NCBI GenBank assembly: GCA_030015575.1
Contig: JASDDO010000026.1
Span: 447,555,096-447,619,095 of the forward strand
Length of the DNA: 64,000 bases
From: Agapanthus africanus
Lineage: Eukaryota; Streptophyta; Magnoliopsida; Asparagales; Amaryllidaceae
Direction of reading: 5' to 3'
Of this stretch, positions 21,291 to 32,587 are shown in pieces. Within the stretch, counting starts at the first letter, position 1. Each line of letters begins with the position of its first letter. Below the pieces are notes generated by a model that was not told the DNA's origin, made no database searches, and was given only the letters and a program-made list of their open reading frames with translations. A program made the position numbers and the translations under genes.

Positions 21291-22850
21291 ACCGTCGGAA
21301 GAGCAAGCGCTAGGATTTTGCCATGCCGCTTTTTACTTTAGGTTAGGCTCATTTTGGAGAGCCCCGATGAGTCATAACCACTCCGCGCTGGTGTGGGATG
21401 ATCTCCGATAGTCTTTCAGGCTTTATATGACTTGCCGTTAAGACCCTAAAGCTAGGAATTTGGCCTTTGCTTCGTTTTGCTGGCATTGCGTCCTCTGTAT
21501 CGAGATAAATGTCGCGGTTGTCTCTAGGTTGCTGGTGAACCGTCGAGGTTTGGAACTAGGGATTTTTCCGTGGCTCCTTTTGGTGATGTTGCGTCTGCTG
21601 TATCGAGAAGAACGTCGAGGTGATGACTACTCCGCATTGGTTCGAGATGATCTCCGATTGTCTCTCATGCTTTATATGACTTGCCGTTAAGACGTTGAAG
21701 CTAGGAATTTGGCCTTCGCTTCGTTTGCTTTGTCATGTGCGAATCCTGTTCGAGGAAGAACGCTGTCGTGACATCTCGTCTGCTGTATCGAGACGAACGT
21801 CGAGGTGGTGACCACTCCACGCTGGTGTGGGATGATCTCTGATGGTCTTTCAGGCTTTATATGACTTGCCGTTAAGACGTTGAAGCTAGGAATTTGGCCT
21901 TCGCTTCGTTTGCTGGCATTGCGTCCTCTGTATCGAGATGAATGTCGCGGTTGTCTCTAGGTTGCTGGTGAACCGTCGAGGTCTGGAACCAGGGATTTTG
22001 CCGTGACTCCTTTCGGTGATGTTGCGTCTGCTGTGTTGAGACGAACGTCGAGGTGGTGATCACTCCATGTTGGTGTGAGATGATCTCTGATTGTCTTTCC
22101 GGTTTTATATGACTTACCGTTAAGACCCTGAAGCTAGGAATTTGTCCTTTGCTTCGTTTGCTGGCATCGCGTCCTCTGTATCGAGACGAATGTCATGGTT
22201 GTCTCTAGGTTGCTGGTGAACCGTCGAGCTCTGGAACCAGGGATTTTGCTGTGACTCCTTTCGGTGATGTTGCGTCGTTAAGACCCTGGAGCTAGGAATT
22301 TGGCCTTCGCTTCGTTTTCTTTGGTGTGTCCGGATCCGGTTGGAGGAAGGACGCTGTAGTGACATTTTGTCTGCTGTATCGAGACGAATGTCGTGGTGGT
22401 GACCACTCCATGTGGGATGAGATGATCTCTGAATGTCTTTCCGGTTTTATATGACCTACCGTCAAGACGTTGAAGCTAGGAATTTGGCCTTCGCTTCGTT
22501 TTCTTTGTCGCGTCCGAATCTTGCTGGGGGAAGAACGCTGGGGTGACATTTCATCTGTGTCAAGACGTTGAAGCTAGGAATTTGGCCTTCGCTTCGTTTG
22601 CTTTGTCGCGTCCGAATCCTGCTGGGGGAAGAACGCTGGGGTGATATTTCATCTGCTGTATCGAAACGAACGTCAAGGTGGTGACCACTCCGCGCTGGTG
22701 TGGGATGATCTCCGATTGTCTTTCAGGCTTTATATGACTTACCGTCAAGACCCTGAAGCTAGGAATTTGGCCTTCGCTTCGTTTGCTGGTATCGCGTCTG
22801 CTGTATCGAGACGAATGTCGCGGTGGTGATCACTCCATGTTGGTGTGAGG
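21291..22850. repeat. E2 complex tandem repeat with core GCTAGGAATTTGGCCT
   Basis: The core recurs at 21451, 21700, 21885, 22133, 22291, 22475, 22573 and 22758, with steps of 249, 185, 248, 158, 184, 98 and 185. This suggests a 185-bp unit alternating with one lengthened by about 63 bp. Shared pieces include the CTTTATATGACTTGCCGTTAAG type phrase and TGTATCGAGACGAA. Short open frames on either strand follow the repeat and do not look like genes. Confidence 0.85.
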
Positions 22851-23790
22851 ACCAGGATCCGCTCTGGATGTTTCCCACGGGATCGAAGAGTGACATTGTC
22901 CGCGTTCCACGTGACCAGGAATTTTGCTCTAGATGCTTCACACGGGTTCACTGCCGTGTTAGGCGAGGACTAGGCTCCGCTCTGGATGCTTCGCACGGGT
23001 TCACTACCGTGCTCTGCGAGGACCAGGATCCGCTCTGGACGTTTTCCACGGGGTAAAAGAGTGACGTTATCCGCGTTCCACGTGACCAGGAATTTTGCAC
23101 TAGATGCTTCACACGGTTTCACTGCCGCGTTAGGCGAGGACTAGGCTCCACTTTGGATGCTTCACACGGGTTCACTGCCGTGCTTTGCGAGGCCCAGGAT
23201 CCGCTCTGGACGTTTTCCACGGGGTCAAAGAGTGACGTTATCCGCGTTCCACGTGACCAGGAATTTTGCACTAGATGCTTCATACGGTTTCACTGCCGCG
23301 TTAGGCGAGGACTAGGCTCCGCTCTGGATGCTTTGCACGGGTTCAATGCCGTGCTCTGCGAGGACCAGGATCCGCTCTGGACGTTTTCCACGGGGTCAAA
23401 GAGTGACGTTATCCGCGTTCCACGTGACCAGGAATTTTGCACTAGATGCTTCACACGGGTTCACTGCCGCGTTAGGCGAGGACTAGGCTCCGCTCTGGAT
23501 GCTTCGCACGGGTTCACTGCCGTGCTCTGCGAGGACCAGGATCCGCTCTGGACGTTTTCCACGGGGTCAAAGAGTGACGTTATCCGCGTTCCACGTGACC
23601 AGGAATTTTGCACTAGATGCTTCACACGGGTTCACTGCCGCGTTAGGCGAGGACTAGGATCCGCTCTGGATGCTTCACACGGGTTCACTGCCGTGCTCTG
23701 CGAGGACCAGGATCCGCTCTGGACGTTTTCCATGGGGTTAAAGAGTAACGTTATCCGCGTTCCACGTAACCAGGAATTTTGCTGATTGTA
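22851..23790. repeat. Six-copy 171-bp tandem repeat in E2
   Basis: The phrase GTTTTCCACGGGG (first copy GTTTCCCACGGGA) occurs at 22870, 23041, 23212, 23383, 23554 and 23725, every step exactly 171 bp. Each unit has an internal duplication around CACGGGTTCACTGCCG. Because 171 is a multiple of three, a 210-residue frame stays open at 23153-23785, and its protein is just the repeat. Confidence 0.93.
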
Positions 23791-25702
23791 TCCGCATTTC
23801 ACGGGATGGAGATTTGACTCTCGGTGATCTGTATATCGCCGATTCATGGAACTGGGTGTTGCCGCTGTTCCTTTTTGCTTGATGATGTGTCCGCTGTGAT
23901 GAGACGAGTGTTGAGATGATCTCTAGGTTATTTGTGGCCCGTCGAGATTCGGCTTCTTCTTCTAATGAAACTTGGGGAGGAAGAGTGCGACTCCTTCTTT
24001 GTTTGCGCCCCTGGATTGTATACAGGGATTGATGTAGCATCACCTGTAGGGAAAAAAGTTTCATTCTTTCATCATTTTTTTATTCTTTCCGCGATCCTCT
24101 ATCATTTCAGCTTTTTATATCGCGAAAATCGCGATTGCCCAATCATTTCGGATATTTTTCGCGGTGCCCAATCATTTCGGATATTTATTTTATTTTTACT
24201 CGCTGCTTTTTATTGCGAGTTGCCCAATCATTTCGGCTATTTTTCATGCATACATTTTTTTACTTGCTGATTTTTATTGCAAGTTGCCCCATCATTTCGG
24301 CTATTTCGTATGCACGTATGGCTCGCTGTTTTTTTTTATCGCGAGTGTGGAACTTGGAATCTGGTGCCAATCTCAGCATCAGCATCGCTACAACTGGAAT
24401 ATTGCCAGGAGCTAATCATCATTTGCCATGAAAGGACTTGGAATTTGATACCGGTTTGGGCATCAGCATCGCTGCAACTGGGATATTGCCAGGAGCGAAT
24501 CATCATTTGCCTCTGTCGATGTTGAACAAAGGTGGCTTAGTAAACAGGGTTAAGGGTCCTGTCGGCTAAGGCTTTTGACTTTATGAGCCGTAAGGGTCTC
24601 ACAAAGGTATTTCTCCCTACAAGTCATGAGGATCTCGTAGGTGTGTTTTCTCCTTAGAAATCGTGAGGATTCCTAAGTGTATGTTCCCCTGTAAGTCGTA
24701 AGGATCTTACAAAAGGGTTTTCTCCTTACAAGTCAAGAGGACTTATAAGGGTTGTTCACCGTATAGACATATCCCCAGTCACGGGTGGGACTTGGTTAGG
24801 GAAATGTTTATTCGTGCCCGTGGATTGTATACAAGGGTAAGTATTGAGCCGCTTGTAGGGCCAAAAGGTTGTGGGGGTTGCTTAAGAACAGGTTCAGGTC
24901 TCTGTAACTTAAGACTTTCAAATCTTATGAGCCGTGAGGGTCCCATAAGAGAGTTCTCCTTACGAGTCGTGAGTATCTCGCAAGTGTAATTTCTCCTTAA
25001 GAATCGTGAGGATCCCTAAGTGTGTTGCTCCCTTGTGAGTCGTAAGGATCTCATGCGGATGGTTTCTCCTTACAAGGTCGAGAGGACCCTGTAAGTGTCT
25101 TTTAACGAGGTCGCGCCCTTTCAGGTTTTCACAAACACTCGCCGGTAGCCCTGCTGTTTTTACTCACGGAGCCCTTTCGGGTTTTCATCCGTGCCCACTT
25201 TGCTTATGGACATACCGTTTTTTTTTATTCTTTTTCTTTCCCCTTTTTTCTCTTTTTTTTCTTTTTTTTTTTTTTAAACGAGGTCGCGCCCTTTCGGGTT
25301 TTCACGAACACTCGCCGGTAGCCCTGCTGTTTTTACTCACGGAGCCCTTTCGGGTTTTCATCCGTGCCCATTTTGCTTATGGACATACCGTTTTTTTTTC
25401 TTTTTTTTTTTTAAACGAGGTCGTGCCCTTTCGGGTTTTCACGAACACTCGCCGGTAGCCCTGCTGTTTTTACTCACGGAGCCCTTTCGGGTTTTCATCC
25501 GTGCCCATTTTGCTTACAGACATACCGTTTTTTTTTTGTTTTTTTACCACGTCAGCCTGAAAATGCTGCGGGTTGGGAGTAGTTTAACGACGTTTCGTTC
25601 ATTTGCAAGTTTTAGGACATTGCGGTCCATTGTTAGTTTAAGGACGTTTCGGTCCACCGTCGCTGTATTTGAGAAGCATCTCTAGTTTACTGACTTTTCG
25701 GT
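23791..25702. repeat. E2 3' region: further short repeat families
   Basis: Four CCCAATCATTTCGG boxes lie at 24138-24300. A roughly 85-bp direct repeat occupies about 24349-24513 (GCATCAGCATCGCT core). A stem-loop series with a GTCGTGAGGATC-like core fills 24560-25100. Three copies of an AACGAGGTCGCGCCCTTTC unit start at 25104, 25277 and 25414, separated by T runs of differing length. Two GGAC-N6-GTCC words lie near 25610-25660. No coding region is evident. Confidence 0.8.
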
Positions 25703-26596
25703 CTATGGGGCTTTCCCTATGAATGAGCATGATGCCCCCGGCATATCCACCCTTTTCGGAGCATGTTGTTTTGGCGGGTTTACTTTCCACTTTTCGGGCA
25801 GCGCGAACTTGCCCTGTTGGTATTGGTCTTCAACCCAGTTTTTGAAGACGTAGCAATTTTCGAGTGGGTGACCCATTACTCTGTGGTAGGGACAATAGTT
25901 AGGATTGTTAACGTCACCTGGTTGCAATGGACGTTTTGGATCTGGCAGAGTGATGAGCCTGCTACGCACTGCTAGCTCGAACAATCTCTTTGTTTTATCT
26001 TTGGGAAACGAGTAAGGACGTTTCAACTTCTCATTGAGGTATCGCGGCTTGTTGTTTTGACGACAAAACGGCCTCGGGTTACTCGGCTGTTGTTGAGTGT
26101 TGGCAACAAAGGCCGTTTTTTCCTTTTCCTTTCTCATTTCGTTTGCTCCGTCGTTTGCGGGTCCAAGATTCTTTCCGAGTAGCGTGAGATTGTACGGCTG
26201 AACGTTCTCGCAACTCTCCAATTCTTTTGTTTTAGAAATGAATTCCTTGAAGAGAGGGTTGAGGGCGGCTTCTTCGTCAGAATCGCTTCCAAAGGTGAGA
26301 ACTCGTGATCCCCCGGGCTCGTCCCTATGACAATTGCCGGCAACTCTTTTATGCTCATCTGTCGTATTATTTCGCTGTCTACGAGCTTCCCGCTTTATTC
26401 TATTGACGTGTTGTCTATGAGCGACATATCCTTGCCACCAACACTTAAAGGAGTTGCAGTCTTCAGTAGGATGTGCGATCCTCTGATAATATAAGCAGAA
26501 GTTAGGGTGTACGTCCGTTTCATCAAAATGTATACCACCAGGAGAATTTTTTCTGAAAGAGGGCGGCCTCATCCCCATTGATATGGCTTTGGAAAA
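25703..26596 (-). pseudogene. E2 gag C-terminal extension with two zinc-knuckle-like motifs
   Basis: An open stretch of 291 residues from the ATG at 26578, in the same frame as the upstream gag and separated from it by one TGA (26597-26599). Residues 28-41 hold a CxxY...H...C knuckle-like motif. Residues about 229-242 hold CPYHRVMGHPLENC. Its second half is a clear duplicate of the gag C-terminal half, sharing the phrases FVANTQQ, KRPLQPGDVN and NPNYCPYH. The C terminus (residue 291) is followed by repeats rather than a protease. It either ends a polyprotein disrupted by the stop or is reached by readthrough. Its role may be nucleic-acid binding. Confidence 0.65.
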
Positions 26597-28231
26597 TCAT
26601 TTCCTTGTCTTGATCCTGCTTTCATTTGCAGCGGATGTACCTTGATATAGTGGGAGTGTTTCGTCCCTTTCGTCCAGTCGCCGGCGTTTGGCCTTTTCAA
26701 ATATGGCCATCTCGCGCTCCCGATCAGCTTTACTTTTTAGACGAATCTCATCTAGAAAAGCGTCGATCATTTCGTCTGACGGCCACACGAATTCCGGCTC
26801 AAGCTCTGCCCCCAGTTTCTCAGTGCAAGGAGTTTTTTCATCGTCCGTAAATGAGTAGGAGATCACGAGACAAGTTGCCCCCGGTGCGTCCGTCTTCTTT
26901 GGAGTGTGCGGCTGTGGTGGGTTTACTTTCCACTTTTCAGACAGCGCGAACTTTCCTTGTAGGTACTGATCCTCGATCCATCCCTTAAAGACGAAGCAAT
27001 CCTCGATCGGGTGACTTACCGTTTGGTGGTAAGGGCAATAATTGGGATCGTTGACATCGCCTGGCTGCAACGGGCGCTTTGGACTCGGCAGATTGATGAG
27101 TCTGTTGCGCACTGCCAGCTCGAACAGTCTTCTCGTTTTATCCTGAAGAAACGAGTAAGGACATCCCAGTCTCTCCTCGAGGGATGGGCGTGGACGTATA
27201 TTGTTTTGACGGGCAACCGGCTTTAAGTTGCTCGGCCGTTGCTGAGTATTGGCAACGAAGGTTGCCTTCCCTTTCCCCTTTTCATTCCGAGGCTCTGTCT
27301 TTGAAGAAGAAGGCTTATGGCCCATCTGGTCCATTTGGGCCAGCTTGTCAATCAAGGCCTGGAAGGTGGTCGGCTTGAAAAACATCATGAACTGGGAGAT
27401 GGCCGCTTGCGGATCGAGAGTGCCCACAAACATGCCTACCGCCGGTGCCTCTTCTATGCGTTGTTCGCATTTCGACCATAGGTTCCGCCATCGTGTTGCG
27501 TATTGAACCCACGTTTCGCTTGGCCTTATCCTGGCATTTATTAGTGCTGTTATCGGGGTGCGTTCACTAGCACCCGCGAATCTTTGTGTAAACAGCAGTT
27601 CCATCTCTGCAAATGTTTTGACAGAGTCGTTAGGTAGCTCCGAATACCATTCAAAGGCTGTTTCTGCTAAGCTGCCGACGAATTGACGTAGCAACAATTT
27701 GTCATCGCCTCCAGTATTGCCGCATAAGGCCCTGAATTGAGCGACATGCTGATGCGGATTCCCTGTCCCTTTATATACGTGGAACTTAGGGATCGTATAT
27801 CCCGGCGGATATTTTATCTGATCATACCACCCTGGATACGGTCGCCCAGTTCTAACAACTTGTTCAGCCGCTTCGTTTGCCTGGTGAACTCGTATCTGCT
27901 GAGCTATATAGTCATCCAGGGTAGCTTTAGGGATTGTATCCTCTTTGGCTGTTGACAGAGCCGGTGGAGAATTCGACGTTTCTCCTTTGTCATCTTCGAG
28001 GACGATCGAAGGATCTTCAGCAGGAGGATCTTGTTGGATCATCATACCTACCATATCCTGAAACAGAAGGGCCATTCGCTTTATATTGGCTGCTTGTTCT
28101 GCTGCTTCTCTGTTCTTCTTTTCGAGGACTCTGCGTAGGAAGTCAGCGTCAGTTTCCTGTTCGTGACGCTGTTCTGATGATGTTTCCGGGCTTTCTTTTG
28201 ACCCGGTGAGTGCGGCCATCGCAGTCATCAT
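26597..28231 (-). CDS. E2 gag-like protein (Tat/Ogre-type retrotransposon gag)
   Basis: 544 residues from tandem ATG codons at 28231. Residues about 25-60 are charged and probably helical. The centre (about 145-300) has the plant gypsy gag pattern: FHVYKGTGNPHQHVAQF, FVGSLAETAFEWY and FTQRFAG. A zinc-knuckle-like CPYHQTVSHPIEDC lies near residues 399-412, followed by a charged tail. It would form the particle and bind RNA. It lies in the same frame as the preceding ORF (TAG at 28247-28249) and the following one (TGA at 26597-26599). No protease or polymerase follows. The lineage call rests on motif pattern only. Confidence 0.8.
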   Translation of the reverse strand: MMTAMAALTGSKESPETSSEQRHEQETDADFLRRVLEKKNREAAEQAANIKRMALLFQDMVGMMIQQDPPAEDPSIVLEDDKGETSNSPPALSTAKEDTIPKATLDDYIAQQIRVHQANEAAEQVVRTGRPYPGWYDQIKYPPGYTIPKFHVYKGTGNPHQHVAQFRALCGNTGGDDKLLLRQFVGSLAETAFEWYSELPNDSVKTFAEMELLFTQRFAGASERTPITALINARIRPSETWVQYATRWRNLWSKCEQRIEEAPAVGMFVGTLDPQAAISQFMMFFKPTTFQALIDKLAQMDQMGHKPSSSKTEPRNEKGKGKATFVANTQQRPSNLKPVARQNNIRPRPSLEERLGCPYSFLQDKTRRLFELAVRNRLINLPSPKRPLQPGDVNDPNYCPYHQTVSHPIEDCFVFKGWIEDQYLQGKFALSEKWKVNPPQPHTPKKTDAPGATCLVISYSFTDDEKTPCTEKLGAELEPEFVWPSDEMIDAFLDEIRLKSKADREREMAIFEKAKRRRLDERDETLPLYQGTSAANESRIKTRK

Positions 28232-28246
28232 CTCTTGAAACTTCTG

Positions 28247-28484
28247 CTATTCCTCCTGGGCTTTTGTCAGGGATCGGGTGAGCGGTCGGTGACTCGTCGA
28301 AGCACGGCTTTCCTCCTTTCCGGCAGCCATATAAACAGTGTGCACCACCATGCCCCCAGACTTGGGGCGTTTAGATTCAGCGCTTTTACGGTTCGCCATG
28401 TTCACAGGGGCTTTTTGCGACCTCCTTTTCTTTTGAGTGATTGACGTTGAGGGAGCCGTTGCAGTGGGCACCCATCCAGCTGTT
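28247..28484 (-). pseudogene. E2 first ORF, 3' part (severed by E4)
   Basis: The last 79 codons of the first E2 ORF, rich in Lys, Arg and Ser, ending at TAG. The frame matches the part at 38631-39586 once E4 and one duplication copy are discounted. The total is 1,194 bases, a multiple of three. It lies 15 bases before the gag ATG, in the same frame. Confidence 0.75.
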
Positions 28485-28489
28485 GCTTT
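28485..28489. other. Target-site duplication of E4, left copy (GCTTT)
   Basis: Repeated at 38631-38635 after the 3' LTR. Confidence 0.93.
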
Positions 28490-30567
28490 TGTTAGTGTAT
28501 ATGCCCTAGAGGCCATTACTGTATCATACTAGTTTGTATATTACTTAATGGAAGCTTGGGATATTCACCTTGTATAAACAATCTTGCTCAATATAGTAGT
28601 ATGCTACTTGGTTTGTTTCTACTTCAATGTGTACTTGTGTTTATTTCAGTATATCACTTATACACATTAGTGGAGCCCTTAGGATCTTTGCTTGATTACC
28701 AGCGTTGTGATGGCAGTCACACTAGTGGGGGCTGGGTAATCTATAGGCACATCCTTTTACAGGTCCCTAGTCGTAGGACTATCGAGACAGGGCATCGATA
28801 CTCCGGAGTAGACTAGCGTATGCGCTTCTCATCCCAGTGTGGGAGATGGTCTGTCCCACAGCCATCAGTACGTCGTACTGGAGATAGTATACGGGTGCTC
28901 GTTGGGTTACGAGTACACTGGACAGGACTCGTCGGGAACTGACAGGTTGGTATTATACCTATCGTCAGTTATCAGTTCCCAGGTGACATGAGTACAGCTT
29001 AGTCCGCTGACTTGACACTGACACTTCGCCTCGAGTGTGTTCCCACTGCACTTTGATCACTACCCTACCACGGCTCAAAGGAGTCGTGCAAACAGGTGGT
29101 GGTTGGGTGCAGTCCCGAAGCACTTGGAGGCAGTGACGGTTAGACAGGATTCGTCTCTCCCGGTATTGGGGGTTGACATCGCGCTGTGTCTAGGAGAGCC
29201 ATTACACGAGTAGTCCCTGGCCAGGGCAAGCGAGATATACTGGTAGGTTTCCAGTGTTATCTCAGGGTGTTTTGGGCTTCACTCCGACACGACTTGTACC
29301 GCTATTGGGGGACTGACGTTTTACCGCCCCCTAGGCCCGCCATGCGATGTATCAGACGAACAGACCGGACTGTACGGAGAATGTCACATTCAGACTCAGT
29401 AGGAGTTCAGATGGGGTTTCACCTCGTCAGCCTTCTTGTCGGCATCTACCTGGGGACCGTTACGCACAGCTAGTGCCGCTTGCGGTCTGTGGTTAAACCC
29501 ACTGCCAGCGTAGTGTCGAGTCTTTAGAGTCCCACACAGAGGGTATTCGCCTCTGGGCAAAACAGAGTGGAGGTCGCATGGTTTTGCGACAGGGTTCGTT
29601 CTCATCCGCGCACTTGTGCACGTTTGGAGTCCGGACGGATTATACTGGCAGGCTCTGGTTTGAGCCAGATACTGGTATATGTTTTGGGGGTTGCTTTTTA
29701 TTCTTGGTATTCTTGTTCCTCGGAACGAGAATGCAGGTGTGTATGCACAGTTGCTTGAGGCGGAGAATGAGGTTTTTCATTAGGGTTTCGGATCGGGTGC
29801 GTATGCACAGTTGACAGTTATCTTTTTCCAAACCCTAATGGATTTGTATATTATCTATTAATAATAGTAATTAAATGAGAATTATGTTATGGTTGATTTT
29901 TTGTTGACTTGTTGACCTTGGTTGACTTGTTGACCTTTGACCACCATCATGCTTTGAAGATCCTCCTTGATTCATGCTTACACTTCATTTAAAGAAGCAT
30001 GATAGTGGTCATTCCTAAAATAACCATCAACTATTCTTATTTCAATTATTATCATTTAGATAATTCTTTTCTTTTTGCAATATGGTTGCAAGAAAGAGAA
30101 AATATTGCTCATTCTATCATTCTCACTCTCTCTCCTCATTTCATCTTCTTCTTCCTCTTGAAAAGAGAAACCTTCTCATGTGTTGAGAATCATTCTCTTT
30201 AGATAGAAAAGCAAACCCTAATCACTCTCTACTCATTCTAGGATGAAGGTTTAGCAAGCCGGAAACCCTAGTTCACTCAAAGATCGAGGAAGAGCCCAAA
30301 GTCGAACCTTCGAGGTGGATCCATCTTCGACGGGAGAAGGCGACGAAAAGAGAACCATCAACCTCTACAAGGTTTGAAGAAGAAGGAGTTCAAGTTTAGG
30401 TATAACCATCTTCCATAGTAGCTAACTCTCTTTAGCTTGTTAACTAGTTTTAGTTTAGACAACGATCCCGACAAAGTTTAGTCCATGTTGCCTCTTGCGA
30501 TAAAAATTCGTTTTTTATACCGTTTCCGCCTCCCCGTAAGTACCGGGGGTCGCAATATGGACTTACA
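28490..30567 (+). repeat. E4 5' LTR
   Basis: TGTTAG...CTTACA, 2,078 bp. Inside are the inverted repeat 29641-29679, five W-boxes 29904-29941 and a donor-like TTTAG|GTATAACC at 30399-30400. Confidence 0.95.
29904..29941 (+). promoter_or_regulatory. Cluster of five W-boxes, E4 5' LTR
   Basis: TTGACT or TTGACC starts at 29904, 29912, 29922, 29930 and 29937, all on the plus strand in 38 bp. The 3' LTR copy is at 37967-38004. WRKY factors bind TTGACY. Confidence 0.7.
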
Positions 30568-30568
30568 T

Positions 30569-30580
30569 TGGTATCAGAGC
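30569..30580 (+). other. E4 primer-binding site
   Basis: TGGTATCAGAGC one base after the LTR; Met-initiator tRNA type. Confidence 0.93.
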
Positions 30581-32587
30581 CTAACTAAACTTAAACTAGC
30601 TTGGTAGTGAAGTGTAACGAAGTTCGGAACCGAAAAATCGCAAAACCGGAAAAACGAAAACCTAACTTTCTGTTGAAATTTTTTCTGCTCAAAATGAAAA
30701 ACTTTATACTTGTAAAATCGTCTCAGGGTTTTCTAAGAACACACAAGAAAAACGATATCATGTTTCCTCCAAACCGCCGCGCTTCCGCGGCCTCACCTAC
30801 TCATCTGGCCGCGGAACCGCCGCAAGTTGGTGTCTTCTTTGCATCGTTTTTCGTGCAGTGTTCTTCTGTGTTGGTTTTGGGATTTTTAAGATATATTATA
30901 TGTACCCAGATTTTCCAGAACTGAAATTCACTTTTGGGGTCCTATAATTCCGTATTTTTTTCCGAACTTCACTGCACTTTGGCTATGTTGGTTATATCTG
31001 TGATGTTTGCATGTATTGAACGTCGGCTAATCGCTATAAGTCGATTAGTCGGGGTTATACATGATCTGTAATGTTCTGGAATGTGTATATGAATGTGTTG
31101 GACTGTCGCGGGTGAATAGCCGGGGTGGATGTGAGATGAGCTTTTGTTTTTCTTTCATTCATTGTAAATGTAAATTGATGTAATTATATTATTTGTTTGG
31201 CCGCACAACCGGGTCGGGGTTGTAGCCGTCATTGTATAATTCTTTTTACTGTTTTTGCTCCTAGGATAGACCCATGGTGGGGTGCACAAACTACCGGGAA
31301 CCTGGAGGGTAGTTTGCCGCACCCGTAGGGGTCTTGGGTGGGGTATTTGCTATTCACCGCGACCGTGTTATCCGCTTTTCGTTTCAGGCTCGAAAGGAAT
31401 GCGGATTGCTAGTATATCCAATGTATTCATCTGTGATCTGTAATGTCTATCATTGCTTTCTATTTAGGCGTTGCTTATGTTTTACAGCCGCGCTAGCCCA
31501 GCCCCCGCTCTGTCGTTAGTTAAGTAACCTAACGAGTGATGACGGGACCCCGTGGCGAATGCGAATGGCATAAGCGTACGTCATATTTTGGTTGTTTTCT
31601 GCAATGGTAGGAATTAAATGATGGGACGCATTAAAAGAACTAATGCAAGAATATCACGCATTAAAAGAACTAATGCAAGATAATAAACCAAGTTTAAGTC
31701 GATGGAACACTTTCGAAAAACCACTCGGTTCTTTTCAAAACTAACTTTTAAATGCGGAGCCTGAGCCACTCCTTCTAAAAGCTATCTCGTTCCATCGATT
31801 ATATCAAGTTCACTACGTTCACGGTTTTACCAAAACCATTCGTAGCCCTCCGTCGTTTCGCATGAATAGGCAATAGTATTCAAGCTGTGTATTTTGGCCA
31901 AAGTCAAGGCACAGTGATTGGTAGCTATTGGGTGTTCATGTGTAGCATAGATAGATGCGTTGGTTTGGGACAGTCGTGCTGCCATTTTGGCCAAAGTCAA
32001 GGGTATGTACGGATGGATCCAAATTAACCTGGAAAGTGACGGGAAGAACTTGACATGTGACTTATGATATTTTGGCCAAAGTCAAGGTCATAAGAGCATG
32101 GGGCAAAAATCCACATCGGGAGTTTCATAAGTACTGAAACTTGCTAGATTTGCATACCATTTGGAGTGTGATGATTATGGTAGGATTCCTTCATTTTCGT
32201 CACGCGATGATATTTGGATCCCGATCCTACTGTGAGTATATGCTACTCCTCGGGAAATTTCTCACTAAACGATCAATGCTATAAACCTAGTAGGTGCCTA
32301 GAAAGGTGTTAGCGGGGCTACGCCCCCAGGGAAAAGAGGTTCTTAAATTAAGGAACTTCGCGAAAGCGTTGGAAAACCTCCCTCGAAGTACCGACACTGG
32401 CCTGGCTGAACGGTTAAGCAAGTATTGTACGGTGGGATTGATCCCGGCTAATTCTTCCTTTGTGGTTTGAGGAGGGATTCGAGAGACAGTGGGAGCCATC
32501 CTGTTTAGACAAATTAAAAACCATTCTAAACTTGCAAGAGCATCGTGCTAAGTGTTTCTTCTCTCCCCCTGCAGCGACCAAATCGAA
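30581..32587 (+). other. E4 untranslated leader
   Basis: About 2 kb. Contains the GC-rich hairpin 30783-30816 (TTCCGCGGCC arms, 14-nt loop), the upstream ORF 31618-31683, three copies of TTTTGGCCAAAGTCAAGG at 31892, 31985 and 32070 (spaced 93 and 85 bp), and an acceptor-like pyrimidine tract with CAG at 32572-32574. No other gene seen. Confidence 0.85.
31618..31683 (+). CDS. Short upstream ORF in E4 leader (21 residues)
   Basis: Same tandem ATG start and first 11 residues (MMGRIKRTNAR) as the E3 upstream ORF. A 30-nt duplication adds ten residues in frame before TAA. The very basic peptide could be translated or could only regulate initiation. Confidence 0.4.
   Translation: MMGRIKRTNARISRIKRTNAR

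Noticed and set aside
23153..23785. 210-residue open frame on the plus strand
   Set aside because: It is the 171-bp repeat read in one frame; 171 is a multiple of three, and opposite-strand frames are open too.
32552..32587. Extended N-terminus of the E4 polyprotein
   Set aside because: It begins with GTG and lies in the pyrimidine tract; the ATG at 32588 matches the E1 gag start.
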